This document shows, piece by piece, positions 12,901-31,584 of a stretch of 49,931 nt of DNA. Source of the DNA: Lingula anatina (Eukaryota; Brachiopoda; Lingulata; Lingulida; Lingulidae); NCBI RefSeq assembly GCF_001039355.2, contig NW_019773532.1:1-49931 (forward strand), given 5' to 3'. Below the pieces are notes generated by a model that saw only the letters and a program-made list of their open reading frames with translations, was not told the DNA's origin and searched no databases. A program made the position numbers and the translations under genes. The first letter of the stretch is position 1. Each line of letters starts with the position of its first letter.

Positions 12901-13583
12901 GATATAATTTTGATGTCAATTTATTTTTCAGTGGGGAACTGGCTATTTGTGAAACTGCATATAATTTTAAAATAGCCCCCCCCCCCCCCCTTATACATTT
13001 ACCAGCACAGTGCATTCACTCCCCTATTTTGGTAACTTTAAGATTAATAAGTATCAAGCACAAACTTTTCCGAGTAACATTAAAATTTGCTGTTTTTTAA
13101 ATTTGTTATAACCCAGATGTAACTATTTCTGGCTTTAATACTCATTACCAGTATCTTGTATTTTGGCAAGACACATCTTCACAATCACATTGTTCGCCAG
13201 AAGTTAATTATGTTAAAACAATGCCTGGTAAATTCAAATGGTAACGTGTTTGAGAGTATGAATTCTCACTGGACGTGGACTTGTGTTTGGGAGTTAAGTG
13301 CCTCTCCCAAGACATTTCTGTCTTCATCGACAATAGCTGCACCCGTGTCATCGCAACTTGTTTCAATGCCCAACACTTTCAGTGGTATGCCACTTCCGTG
13401 AAAACGTCGAGTTTCAGGATTTTTGTTTACAGCTGACCGTCTTGGTGTTGTGCATATTGTATTTTTGGTATATGAAAGAATTTTGCAGTAGCTTTGATCA
13501 GGATATTGGAGTCGTAGCGCCGAAATTTTAGTTAAATGCTGTATCAACCGGCTAGTCACTTTCCTACACATGGGCGCAGACAT
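6591..13583 (-). CDS. OSGEPL1: Mitochondrial tRNA N6-adenosine threonylcarbamoyltransferase (OSGEPL1/Qri7/TsaD family)
   Basis: Transfers the threonylcarbamoyl group to A37 of ANN-decoding tRNAs (t6A) in mitochondria. Ten exons in transcript order: 13583-13270, 12811-12712, 10242-10148, 9869-9807, 9245-9116, 8752-8548, 8107-7959, 7484-7354, 6959-6888, 6669-6591; all phases join to 445 residues (human protein about 414). The first ~70 residues are rich in K/R and S/T with few acidic residues, like a mitochondrial presequence. Then come VLGIETSCDDTG, HHMEAH (metal ligands H178 and H182), LLSGGHCLLA, SGGVASN and CTDNG (D389), all diagnostic of Kae1/TsaD/Qri7 proteins. The start at 13583 was chosen for its presequence; the frame stays open upstream to 13838, and an in-frame ATG at 13610 is an alternative. 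Head to head with GARS. Confidence 0.93.
7254..7349 (+). repeat. Compound GA/GT microsatellite at the OSGEPL1 exon 8 donor
   Basis: GA tracts flank GT tracts. On the OSGEPL1 strand the CT tract begins within about five nt of the exon 8 donor (7353-7352). The small ORFs across it are low-complexity translations. Confidence 0.9.
8954..9091. mobile_element. Foldback element with CAGGGATGA termini, copy 1
   Basis: 138 bp in OSGEPL1 intron 5, starting CAGGGATGA and ending TCATCCCTG. The interior (AGTCAGAAATCCGC and neighbours) resembles, in reverse complement, the element at 18170-18289. No coding capacity, so MITE-like; family unknown. Confidence 0.55.
9261..9613. mobile_element. Foldback (MITE-like) element, family A copy 1, with nested insertion
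   Basis: Inverted arms of about 47 bp at 9261-9308 and about 9563-9613. Both start AGAGTGCATTCAGAACAG and run through GACTAACAGAT and ATGGC..GACCC. The left end lies 15 bp from the OSGEPL1 exon 5 acceptor. Related hairpins occur at 21397-21546 and 44155-44402. A second element (9387-9554) sits between the arms. Confidence 0.7.
9387..9554. mobile_element. Short element with CAGGGGCGGA termini, nested in family A copy
   Basis: 168 bp starting CAGGGGCGGATTTAGG and ending TGGGTCCGCCCCTG (10-bp perfect inverted ends). Inside are repeated GGAAGACGGTCA motifs. The element at 37068-37342 has similar ends. Confidence 0.6.
9909..9950 (+). repeat. (GT)n(GC)n microsatellite in OSGEPL1 intron 3
   Basis: GT dinucleotides passing into GC, about 40 nt upstream (on the minus strand) of the exon 4 acceptor. 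Confidence 0.9.
10495..12190. repeat. Mosaic of degenerate tandem repeats in OSGEPL1 intron 2
   Basis: Opens with a near-perfect palindrome at 10495-10520 (12-bp arms) and a CGTCGC-rich stretch to about 10580. Then come about 2.5 units of 159-160 bp (starting 10664, 10823, 10983), two copies of a roughly 185-bp unit (about 11155 and 11339), and about 2.3 units of roughly 300-325 bp (starting 11457, 11783, 12081). All share short motifs such as TAAGGAAAACC and ATGCTGTT, so they may descend from one ancestral unit. No coding frame is kept. Probably a decayed non-autonomous mobile element. Confidence 0.7.
12966..12990 (+). repeat. Poly(C) tract in OSGEPL1 intron 1
   Basis: A homopolymer C run followed by a short T-rich stretch. 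Low complexity only. Confidence 0.7.
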
Positions 13584-13832
13584 GTTGGATCGATCCCATA
13601 ATGCACACATTTGAGCGCCGAAATGGTTGCCTGATAATAAACCCAAGCATTGCATTTTCCCTGTATACTGAATTAAGTAACCGCTTGTTATTATTTTTGA
13701 TATATATAAACTCAACTTCATGAAAGTGGAGATAAAGATGACTTTATTTTGACGATCTATGCAATATTTCAACCGGAAGTCCTTCCAACCCCAACCCTCG
13801 TGGCAGGCTAATATATTTAACGCAACCTTCTC
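13584..13832. promoter_or_regulatory. Bidirectional promoter interval OSGEPL1 / GARS
   Basis: 249 bp separate the two chosen start codons, which point away from each other. Both promoters and 5' UTRs must overlap here unless undetected upstream exons exist. No TATA box stands out in either direction; CpG-containing patches occur around 13560-13625. Co-regulation is inferred from the geometry only. Confidence 0.6.
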
Positions 13833-23679
<9,847 letters not shown>

Positions 23680-24031
23680 AGAAATGAATGAAAACCAACA
23701 GAGTCACTGGATAAGAACCTTGAATATTTATTAATATGTGAAAAAAGTCTTTCAGTGTCTTCTGGGACAGTTTGAAAAATGGCTTCTCCCTTGTGATGAA
23801 AGAAGGATGTTGTTTTTGTAAACAAGACTTTATATTATACTGCACAAACTTGTAATGAGCTGGATAGCTTGCTGTTAATAGGAAACTCTTGAGAGCACTG
23901 CCGAAAAAAAAAAATGTGCAGATGAAAAGAGAAAAGGTCTACAAAAGTATCTAGTCTTCTTGTCTTTCTTTCACAATGATGTTGGAATGAGTGATGAAAA
24001 TAGTCGAGAATCATGTCCATTAAAGTTTTAC

Positions 24032-24037
24032 AATAAA
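24032..24037 (+). terminator. Candidate poly(A) signal of GARS
   Basis: AATAAA about 350 nt after the stop. A second AATAAA at 24367-24372 could end a longer transcript. Confidence 0.5.
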
Positions 24038-24097
24038 ATTATTGTCTTTTATGTATCTTCCACTCATATAACTGTTTTTGTCACTACACTGAGCTGT

Positions 24098-24132
<35 letters not shown>

Positions 24133-24902
24133 TCAATATTTATTGGTCAAAAATGTGATAATGCCATAAGAAGTTTATGTTAAGTATAATTTTTGAGTAA
24201 CTTTGTCTTAAAAAGTAAAGTAAAAAAAAAATTATAAATTATTGTTTCAATGGACTTCTACCTTCATGCCAAGTAAGGATATCGTGACAGCTGTTGAAAT
24301 TTCTTGAAGTGGTCCACCTTAAATTGTAATTTGTATTATTCCAAAAAGGACATTTTATACCTCGTCAATAAAATGACTCAACTTCAAAGATCGATTTTTG
24401 ATATATTATCTATAGTTTAAAGAAATGTTGATGTCACTGTAAGCAGACATAAAAAGGTTAACACTGGTGCCAGGTAGTTAAACCTGGACTATCAATGCAT
24501 GGTTTCCAAAATTTTCAAAGAAGATTGGGCAAGAGACAGTAATCTTTCAATTCCCGTTTCTGCTATGCTGTGTTTTGATAATATTTATGAAGTGACAATT
24601 TTAATATGGCAGCGCAATGGTCTTAACAGTTTATGAGTAATACTTAGTCGTCTTCTCTGGGTTCCAGTTGACTAAAAAAAGAGAAAAAAACGTCTACTGG
24701 CCCATTTATTGCTTGGCAGTCAGCCTTTTCAGAACCAGTTGACAGTAACTGGAAAAAATGAAACAAGATTACTTTTAGCGAACGAAGCGTTCAACGAATA
24801 GATTGTTAAAAATGAATGCCCAGCATCAAAGATATCAATCTTCCAAAATGTCGAGTGAACTTCGATAAGAAATTTTAATTAAAATAAAAACCACTCGAAA
24901 CC

Positions 24903-26474
24903 ACTGGTTGAGTCCTTACTAAGACAAGCTGCTGCGGTGTGAATCGCAATATGTACATTCAGGTTATACGTGGCAGTTTGCAGGTTGCTTGTCCTTTTTA
25001 ACGAAGATATACCACAGTGAACCAAAACACAGTGCATGCTTGACAAAGGCTTCCAACTGTATTTGTCAAGAATATAATGTCCATATTTCCATTTTTGTGA
25101 TTTTGACGAAGATTCCGTTTTGAGTCAATTTTTAAAATCACGTTTTACCTGTAAGTTATGATTTTTTAAAGTTACGATTGAGAATTATTTCACATAGCAA
25201 CAAAGAGTAAGAATAAGAAAAATTCGCCAATGCTATCATCTCGAGGCTGACCTTGAGCAAGGAAGTACTGGTATTTACTTCCTTGCCTTGAGTTAGGCCT
25301 ACTAATTCACGGTACTTTTGATTTAACACCGCTGAAGGCCGGTGGTAAAATTGCCGAAAAATCATGGTTTTGAGTTTTTTGTGTTTAAATTAACCGAAAA
25401 TGTAGACACTTTTTTTATATACATATATTCTGTTGCTTCTTATGTATATGCATATACATATCTATTTGTTTTATTTATTTCCTTATTTAATTTTGCTCTA
25501 CATGGAGAGCATCTAATGCTTTTAGCGCTTTGCCTCCATTTCCTTTGAATAAACATTGTTAAAAAAGAACAGAAGTGTCACCCCCCCGAATCTGAGTAAT
25601 CAAAGTTATACATACCTAGGGATGTTATATGACCGTGGCGATATGCTGACCACTGAAGCCTGTAATACGTTAGCATCAACCTGTTAATAAAAATTTGGAA
25701 CCTTTCAATGTTATTACACAATAACACAATAATGATGGGAGATGTTATGATTAAATGCTTAGAAGAAATAATAAAAACAGATTATGTGAAATATAAAATG
25801 AATTGATTTTATTTGGGTTATTTATTTATTTATTTCAAACCAATTAATTATCAAACATGAAGCTTATTTTTAGAAACATAAACAGATATTACTGCAATAT
25901 AACCCTGCTGGTACACAGATCTACAGTTCTAAAATGCAAATACCAAGTACCTTTCACACACCACTACTGAGATGTGAATAATCATATGTATAAAGTAGTA
26001 AAAATATCACAAAATGTGTTTAAGCAAGATATTCTACAAGTAACCTCATTAATCAGTCAGGAAACTTCATAATGCACTCAATAAATGTAGAAATTTGAGC
26101 AAGAGAAATTCTACATACAGGCATGACAGATTTACCATATATTGCCACCAACCCTTAACTGAATGGGCATAGAAAGAACAGAGTGAGTCTCCCTTTCATT
26201 AAAAATGAATAATAAAAAAATAAATTAAAAAAACAGATACTGTCATTCTTAATACTGAAAAACAATGGCACCTTGCAGCCTTCACGATCTCACCATTTGC
26301 AGACAATGCTCTAGTCACTGTTACTGTGTACTTTTGATGAGGCACAGACACAAGAATAACTCCTTTGAAGTATATTGTGAAGGTCTCTTTTGTCATAAAT
26401 CTGCCACGTATAACCTGAATGTACATATTGCGATTCACACCGCAGCAGCTTGTCTTAGTAAGGACTCAACCAGT
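24903..26474. repeat. Perfect 74-bp inverted repeats 1.4 kb apart
   Basis: Arms 24903-24976 and 26401-26474 are exact reverse complements over 74 bp, starting ACTGGTTGAGTCC outward. Similarity stops at once outside and inside. The interior has no transposase-like ORF. It fits a non-autonomous terminal-inverted-repeat element, or a recent inverted duplication of 74 bp. No clear target-site duplication is seen. Confidence 0.8.
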
Positions 26475-26761
26475 TGAAAACTTGTGGCACAGCTTCAGGG
26501 ACAAGATCACACCATCTACATGTACCATTGCTGGGATGATGGATCTACTAGTACATTATCTATGTCTTGTCCTCCTAGTTTCTCTAATACCATTTCCCCT
26601 GATCTATGCTCACATCAATCTCTACAGCTTTACCAACTGCTACACAGTTTTTACATCTGAAAGTATAAAGCAAAAATTGTAATAAAGCACTATCAATTTG
26701 CTTGTTATATATTGAATGAGGGCAAGAGAAAAAGGCAGAAACCTCATATCATAATCAAGAA

Positions 26762-27612
26762 AACTGAAAATCAAATCTTCATAATCAAATAGCTTTAATT
26801 GTACATACTACTGATGATTTAATCTTTTAAACTTCAGCATAAATTTTGAATTTCTCTTGTTAAAGCATAGCCACTTTATCAAAATGTGCTTGAACAAATA
26901 ATAATAATGATTTTATTGATAATAATGATAAACAACCTGCACACATGATGGGACATGGAGGTCAATTGTCACAAAAATAAGTTGATTTGTACTTGGAAGC
27001 CTGAGAAATAATATCAGGTATTAATTTGAGTAATAATTAGTAGTAATAATTCCACAGCGTTAACTGTTGTGAGTTCTGCTTTATTACAATCAAGATTCCC
27101 GCGTCAAGTCACATGGTACCAGGTGTCATGCGACACCTGGCGTGATGCCTAAACAATACATAGACTAATACACTACATTCCTCCCCATCATATTTTCAGA
27201 ACATGATTATATATAAACCACTGATAATTAAGATAAAGTCTGAATTAATTATAATTGTTGAAATAACTTTAACAGACATATACGGATTGCACTTTATCAA
27301 CAGCCGTTGCTTTTANATATGATAAACAAGATAATTGAAAATCAAATATGCATAATCAAATTAATAGCTTTAATTGTACATACTACTGATGATTTAATCT
27401 TTTAAACTTCAGCATAAATTTCTCTTGTTAAAGCATAGACACTTTATTAAAATGTGCTTGAACAAATAATAATAATAATAAACAACCTGCACACAAGATG
27501 GAACATGGAGGTCAATTGCCACAAAATAAGTTGATTTGTACTTGGTAGCCTGAGAAATAGTATCAGGTATTAATTTGAGCAGTAAATTGAGTAATAATAC
27601 CACAGAGTTAAC
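26762..27612 (+). repeat. Direct repeat of about 0.3 kb
   Basis: Copies at about 26762-27065 and 27333-27612 share most bases, differing by small indels (mainly ATA/AAT runs) and substitutions. No ORF is shared. An n at 27316 lies just before the second copy. Confidence 0.85.
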
Positions 27613-28201
27613 AATGACACAAGCATATGGTGTTGTGTAACAAAATTCATGCATTAAATTACTGTACTTGCTGTGGCAGTGTCCTCCCCAACCTATCGTG
27701 CACCGCAGGTTTTGATTTTCAATGTCATCAAAAATGTTTATTGTTGTTAGTTTGATTTACGTATCTGCTATTCAAATAATATCGTTTGGAAAATAACTAA
27801 CTCATTTAATTATGCTTTTGCAACATGAAATCATCATTAACTTTGCCGGTTCACGTGTATATAGTACAGTACCTTGCTATCAGTGCTGCTCTTTTCTCCC
27901 TAACTCGTCACTGACAGGCTAACCACATCGTTTCATAACAACGCTGGTATGCTCCTTTACTTTTGGTGTTGGCAGTTTCGCCCCGGGGACATCCTTTTTG
28001 GTTAAAAACAACGTATCGTTTTCACCCATCTATACATTGCTCCTGTACAAAATGGCCGCTTGCTGCCCCCCCCAAGGGAAAAATCGTAGCACGTGGGTAG
28101 TTACGCAAGACCTGTGACGTATAACGCGTTGGGTTGTGTGTTGGGGGTGGAAATCCCAGGGAGTTAGGTCGATCTAAATCTTAATCTTTAGATCGATCTA
28201 A

Positions 28202-29173
28202 ATCTCTGGGAAAGCACCCTTATTTACCAAAGTGTCACATCATCGCAATGTTAGTGTCATCCTTATTACCCAAAACCTTTTTCCCAGAGAGAAGGAAGCG
28301 AGAACCATCTCCTTGAACTGCCATTATCTCGTCCTCTTTAAAAACCCAAGGGACACATTGCAGGTCAGAACACTAGCCCAGCAGATGTATCCCGGTGAGG
28401 TAAAAGGTTTCCTCCGAGGTTTTAAACAAGCAACCTCTCCTCCTCATGGCTACCTCTTCATCGATCTAAAGCAAGACACTCCAGACGACTGTCGTCTACG
28501 CGTTGGTATATTTCCCGAGGAAAACAACGACGATGAGTACCAATCAGAGACTGTAAAGTATTTACAAGAGGAGAAATATAAAAAGCAACCGTTTACCAAA
28601 ATAACTGATAAAAAAGAAGCAGACCAACGCAAGTTGTGGAAAAGAGATGACCTTACCTTGGACGAAAAGGTTGATTTGAATGATGAACTGTCCCTCGAGA
28701 AACAGTCATACTGGAAACGACAAAAAACACAAGAAGGGCAGTACTATAACCCTATGGTGGCTGAAACAGTGTATATGAAGACCACTCCTACACAACACTC
28801 AACACTCCCTCCGCCATATAGGACTGTAGGTTCACCGCAACGACCGCCCACCATTACCAGTGCAGGCGACTGTCTCATGGCGGGGCCTAAAAGAAAGCTG
28901 TTTGATAAAACACCAAGAGAACCCGTGCAAAAGCGAACGCGTTTTGAGCCCTACGCTGTTCCATCAAAGAGATATAATTTAAGACCGAAAACTAAACAGA
29001 CAGGAATGGGAACTCCCTTATTACAACGGTATGCGTCGGATTCAGAATATGAAGAGTCTCCGTTAACTTATAAAGGTCGATCTATGCCTGGCAGGCATAC
29101 CGAATATAATACCTATTCTGATGTGTCTGACAGCATAGAATTGGCAAATACTGGAGAATCGGAGCAAACCTAA
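28202..29173 (+). CDS. Polinton/adintovirus-type packaging ATPase, C-terminal fragment with long tail
   Basis: An intronless frame open from 28202 to the stop at 29171-29173, with no upstream ATG; a GTG at 28232 begins the stretch SHHRNVSVILITQNLF. That stretch plus LNCHYLVLFKNPRD and HGYLFIDL resembles the region after Walker B in FtsK/HerA-type (A32-like) DNA-packaging ATPases of Polinton/Maverick and adintovirus elements. Walker A and B themselves are absent, so the 5' part is lost and this cannot be a working ATPase. After about residue 110 a charged tail of about 210 residues follows, with a PPPY motif and basic clusters (GPKRKLF, VQKRTRF). The tail matches nothing I recognise. Best read as an integrated viral or transposon remnant whose frame is still open. 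Confidence 0.65.
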   Translation: MSGKAPLFTKVSHHRNVSVILITQNLFPREKEARTISLNCHYLVLFKNPRDTLQVRTLAQQMYPGEVKGFLRGFKQATSPPHGYLFIDLKQDTPDDCRLRVGIFPEENNDDEYQSETVKYLQEEKYKKQPFTKITDKKEADQRKLWKRDDLTLDEKVDLNDELSLEKQSYWKRQKTQEGQYYNPMVAETVYMKTTPTQHSTLPPPYRTVGSPQRPPTITSAGDCLMAGPKRKLFDKTPREPVQKRTRFEPYAVPSKRYNLRPKTKQTGMGTPLLQRYASDSEYEESPLTYKGRSMPGRHTEYNTYSDVSDSIELANTGESEQT

Positions 29174-29440
29174 ATGTCAAACACAGAGTCAGAGGACAGC
29201 GAGTCGGAAAGCGGCGAAACTTCCAGCGAGTCGGCGACAGAGACGGACGATAGTGAATCGGAAAATTGCAAATATGGGAACAAATCCCTTGACCCTTTTA
29301 TTTACAATAATAACCATATCGAGAATGATCCAATATGCAAGGCGCTTTTACATTATTATCAAAAGGGAGAGCAATACCCGTCGTTATCTTTCCGTCGCCG
29401 GTATGCTATTCCTATCAGGATACCAGTTCAGAAAAAATAG
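29174..29440 (+). CDS. Small acidic Ser/Glu-rich protein, unknown
   Basis: 88 codons starting with an ATG directly after the stop of the ATPase-like ORF (TAAATG). Residues 1-32 are almost only S, E, T and D, like a casein-kinase-2-type tract. The rest is mixed, with a basic end (SFRRRYAIPIRIPVQKK). No family recognised. The zero-base spacing and lack of introns suggest it belongs to the same viral or transposon block. Confidence 0.45.
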   Translation: MSNTESEDSESESGETSSESATETDDSESENCKYGNKSLDPFIYNNNHIENDPICKALLHYYQKGEQYPSLSFRRRYAIPIRIPVQKK

Positions 29441-29522
29441 TAAATAATCTGTTGTATAAGTTGATTTATTTTTCTTCCACTTCTTGAATATTGCTATTTT
29501 TAAAATATAACCCTCAGTCTAA

Positions 29523-29642
29523 ATGCGTAGCATATATTCTGATGATGGAGATGTGATTGTAAACCCTTCTGTAAATAAAACTACCTTGTCAATAAACAAA
29601 TATCGCCATTCATTATTGTTACGTAAGCAGTATGTTAGCTGA
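29523..29642 (+). CDS. 39-codon ORF, possible start of a third element gene
   Basis: ATG at 29523 to TGA at 29640-29642, same strand as the two ORFs before it. Too short to classify. It may be the broken 5' end of a further gene of the remnant, or chance. Confidence 0.2.
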   Translation: MRSIYSDDGDVIVNPSVNKTTLSINKYRHSLLLRKQYVS

Positions 29643-29665
29643 CCGCTCTTTATCCGATCAAAAGC

Positions 29666-29995
29666 TGTTGTAAGCTATAAGTTGGTCAGAATTCCAAAAT
29701 GCGAGTAAGCGTCACTGTTGACACGCTCTATTGTAAGTCGTACTTGCCCAAAAAACAAAAGAAATGCTGTCTCCATTATTGACACACTCTATTGTAAGCT
29801 ATAAGGAAGACAGAACTCAAGTAAGCTTCACTGTTGGCAATCTCTATTGAGCTATTGTAAGTTATAAGGTAACTATTGTAAGTTATTGTAAGTTATAAGG
29901 TACATCATTGTTGACACAATCTATTGTAAGTTATAAAGTAGTCAGAAAGCGAGTAAGTCTCACTGTTGACAATCTCTATTGTAAGTTGTAGTTGC
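29666..29995 (+). repeat. Degenerate tandem array after the element ORFs
   Basis: About five copies, spaced about 55-75 bp, of a unit built on CACTGTTGACAC..TCTATTGTAAGTTATAAG and GCGAGTAAGC. Copies start near 29713, 29773, 29829, 29903 and 29961. Confidence 0.7.
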
Positions 29996-31166
29996 CCAAA
30001 ATTTACTGTTCGGAGTGTAAACCATTTAGACACAGAAATATTTGATACGCCTGTTTGAGTACAAGGGCACTTGAGCGATCAAATACGGACTGCGTTCACT
30101 GCGCGTCTTAGCTGAACTGTTTGTATGCGCGCTTAATGAAACAACTCAATAATGCACTGGAACAAACTTCAGTGCAAGCGCACTTTTACCTATAAGATGA
30201 GACGAGACTGAAAATCAAAACAGACAAGATTTTCAAAAACAAAGAAAAAATAGATGACTTTAAAAAAATCAATTAAAAAAAAACATTTGTAGCCATAGTT
30301 ACCCCTCCCTCAAAAACAAACAAATAAACAAGCAAACAGACAGACATGCAGACAGACAAACAAACAAACAAACAAACAAACAAAGAGACAGACAGACAGA
30401 TAAACAAGCAAACAGACAGACAGACAGACAGACAGACAAATAAACAAACAAACAAACAATCCACGCGTCAATCCACACATAAAAAAAAACTCTGGCGTCC
30501 ATTCCTAACCACTTGTAATAAATTGCTATGTGTTTTTTGTCTTTCTTTATTATTATTTTGGATAAAAAATAATATGTTTTGGTATCTTGTCTTAATTAGG
30601 ATATTAATGATTTATAGACATCGCCTGTATTCGAAAATACTTGATTCTTAATTTTGGCACCCTGACAGCGAATTTTAGTGTCTGTTTTTTTAAAATAATG
30701 GTACTATTCTTCTCAATGGTGTTACAAGGTTTTAGCAAATGTACCTGACTGAACTTTGATGATGTGGTTACTGAATTAACTGTAATTACTGTCACAGAAA
30801 ACAGGGTGCATTCCACTAAGCAATAAGTTATATTTTTCCTGTTGGAGTTAGTAACCAGGGACTGGTCCAGGATCAGCCAGGGTAATTGGATGATCCAGGG
30901 CCTTAAAAACGGGTGCCTTTTATTCATGCTATTTCCATTTTTAATTTCATTGTCAACGTTTGGTGTCCTTTTCCCCCCTGAATTCGGTATTTCCTGATAA
31001 GTTCATTTATATCTGAAATGATTTCAATTAAAGATGGTTTTAGACAAACATAACACTATTTGACCTTTGGTCAATGCTATTTCCATATTTTTGTACGTAC
31101 ATTTGTTTTCCTGTTTCTCCTTTAAATCATCCTACGTTTATTACTCGTGGTTATATAAATTTTTGC
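29996..31166. other. Non-coding interval with CAAA/GACA microsatellite
   Basis: Contains the simple repeat at 30311-30460 and otherwise AT-rich sequence up to the AbfB copy 1 promoter. No gene seen. Confidence 0.6.
30311..30460 (+). repeat. (CAAA)n / (GACA)n compound microsatellite
   Basis: Alternating CAAA and GACA tetranucleotide blocks. The Cys/Leu/Val-rich and Gln/Thr/Asn-rich ORFs on both strands are artefacts of the repeat. Confidence 0.95.
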
Positions 31167-31174
31167 TATAAATA
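31167..31174 (+). promoter_or_regulatory. TATA box of AbfB gene copy 1
   Basis: TATAAATA followed by AGAACTTGAAAA. The same block stands at the same place before the inverted copy (36643-36650). A 5' UTR exon follows, ending at 31283 with donor CAG|GTAGGC, also conserved in the other copy. Transcription start estimated near 31197. Confidence 0.7.
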
Positions 31175-31283
31175 AGAACTTGAAAACTAGCTTCACGTAG
31201 TCAGTTCATCCGCGACTGGTCGTTAGATTGAGAAGGCAAGACTTCTGACAATATCATTTCAGTGACCAGCTTTCATAAAACAG

Positions 31284-31572
31284 GTAGGCTGTAGGTTTGT
31301 GATCGTGTATTTCTCTGTGGATTCAAGTAGATTAGGACAGATGCAGGGCTCTAAAGTAAAATAATCATTCTATTTTTTATCATAACTTTTTTCAAAAATA
31401 GTTTTGAAGTGTTTCGGATATGATTTATATTGAGACAAGTATTATTCAAAATTAATTCTATGCGGGCATTGAACGTCTAATCAAGCTGATAAGTTAAACA
31501 ATAAACCTTAAAAAATAATGATTTCGAATGCGTTGTTATAGCTTGAAAAAAATATTTTTATCGTTCTTGTAG
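31284..31572 (+). other. 5' UTR intron of AbfB copy 1
   Basis: From the GTAGGC donor at 31284 to the TTGTAG acceptor at 31567-31572. The following exon begins GAATAACTGAAG, then ATG. The same arrangement occurs in copy 2. Confidence 0.6.
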
Positions 31573-31584
31573 GAATAACTGAAG

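Larger units (their letters stand above)
23680..28201. other. Non-coding interval after GARS
   Basis: Holds the GARS 3' UTR, a (TTTA)n tract at about 24098-24134, a 74-bp inverted repeat pair, a 0.3-kb direct repeat and the single ambiguous base at 27316. I find no conserved coding sequence on either strand; the short ORFs here show no motif or splice-supported structure. Confidence 0.65.

Noticed and set aside
24500-27700. Several ORFs of 60-90 codons between GARS and the ATPase remnant
   Set aside because: No motif, no splice-supported extension, and composition like surrounding AT-rich DNA.
28232-28234. Treating the GTG at 28232 as a true start of the ATPase-like ORF
   Set aside because: The frame is open for ten more codons upstream, and those codons resemble the family; the ORF is 5'-truncated.
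30273-30502. Cys/Leu/Val-rich ORFs on the minus strand
   Set aside because: Pure translation of the CAAA/GACA microsatellite.
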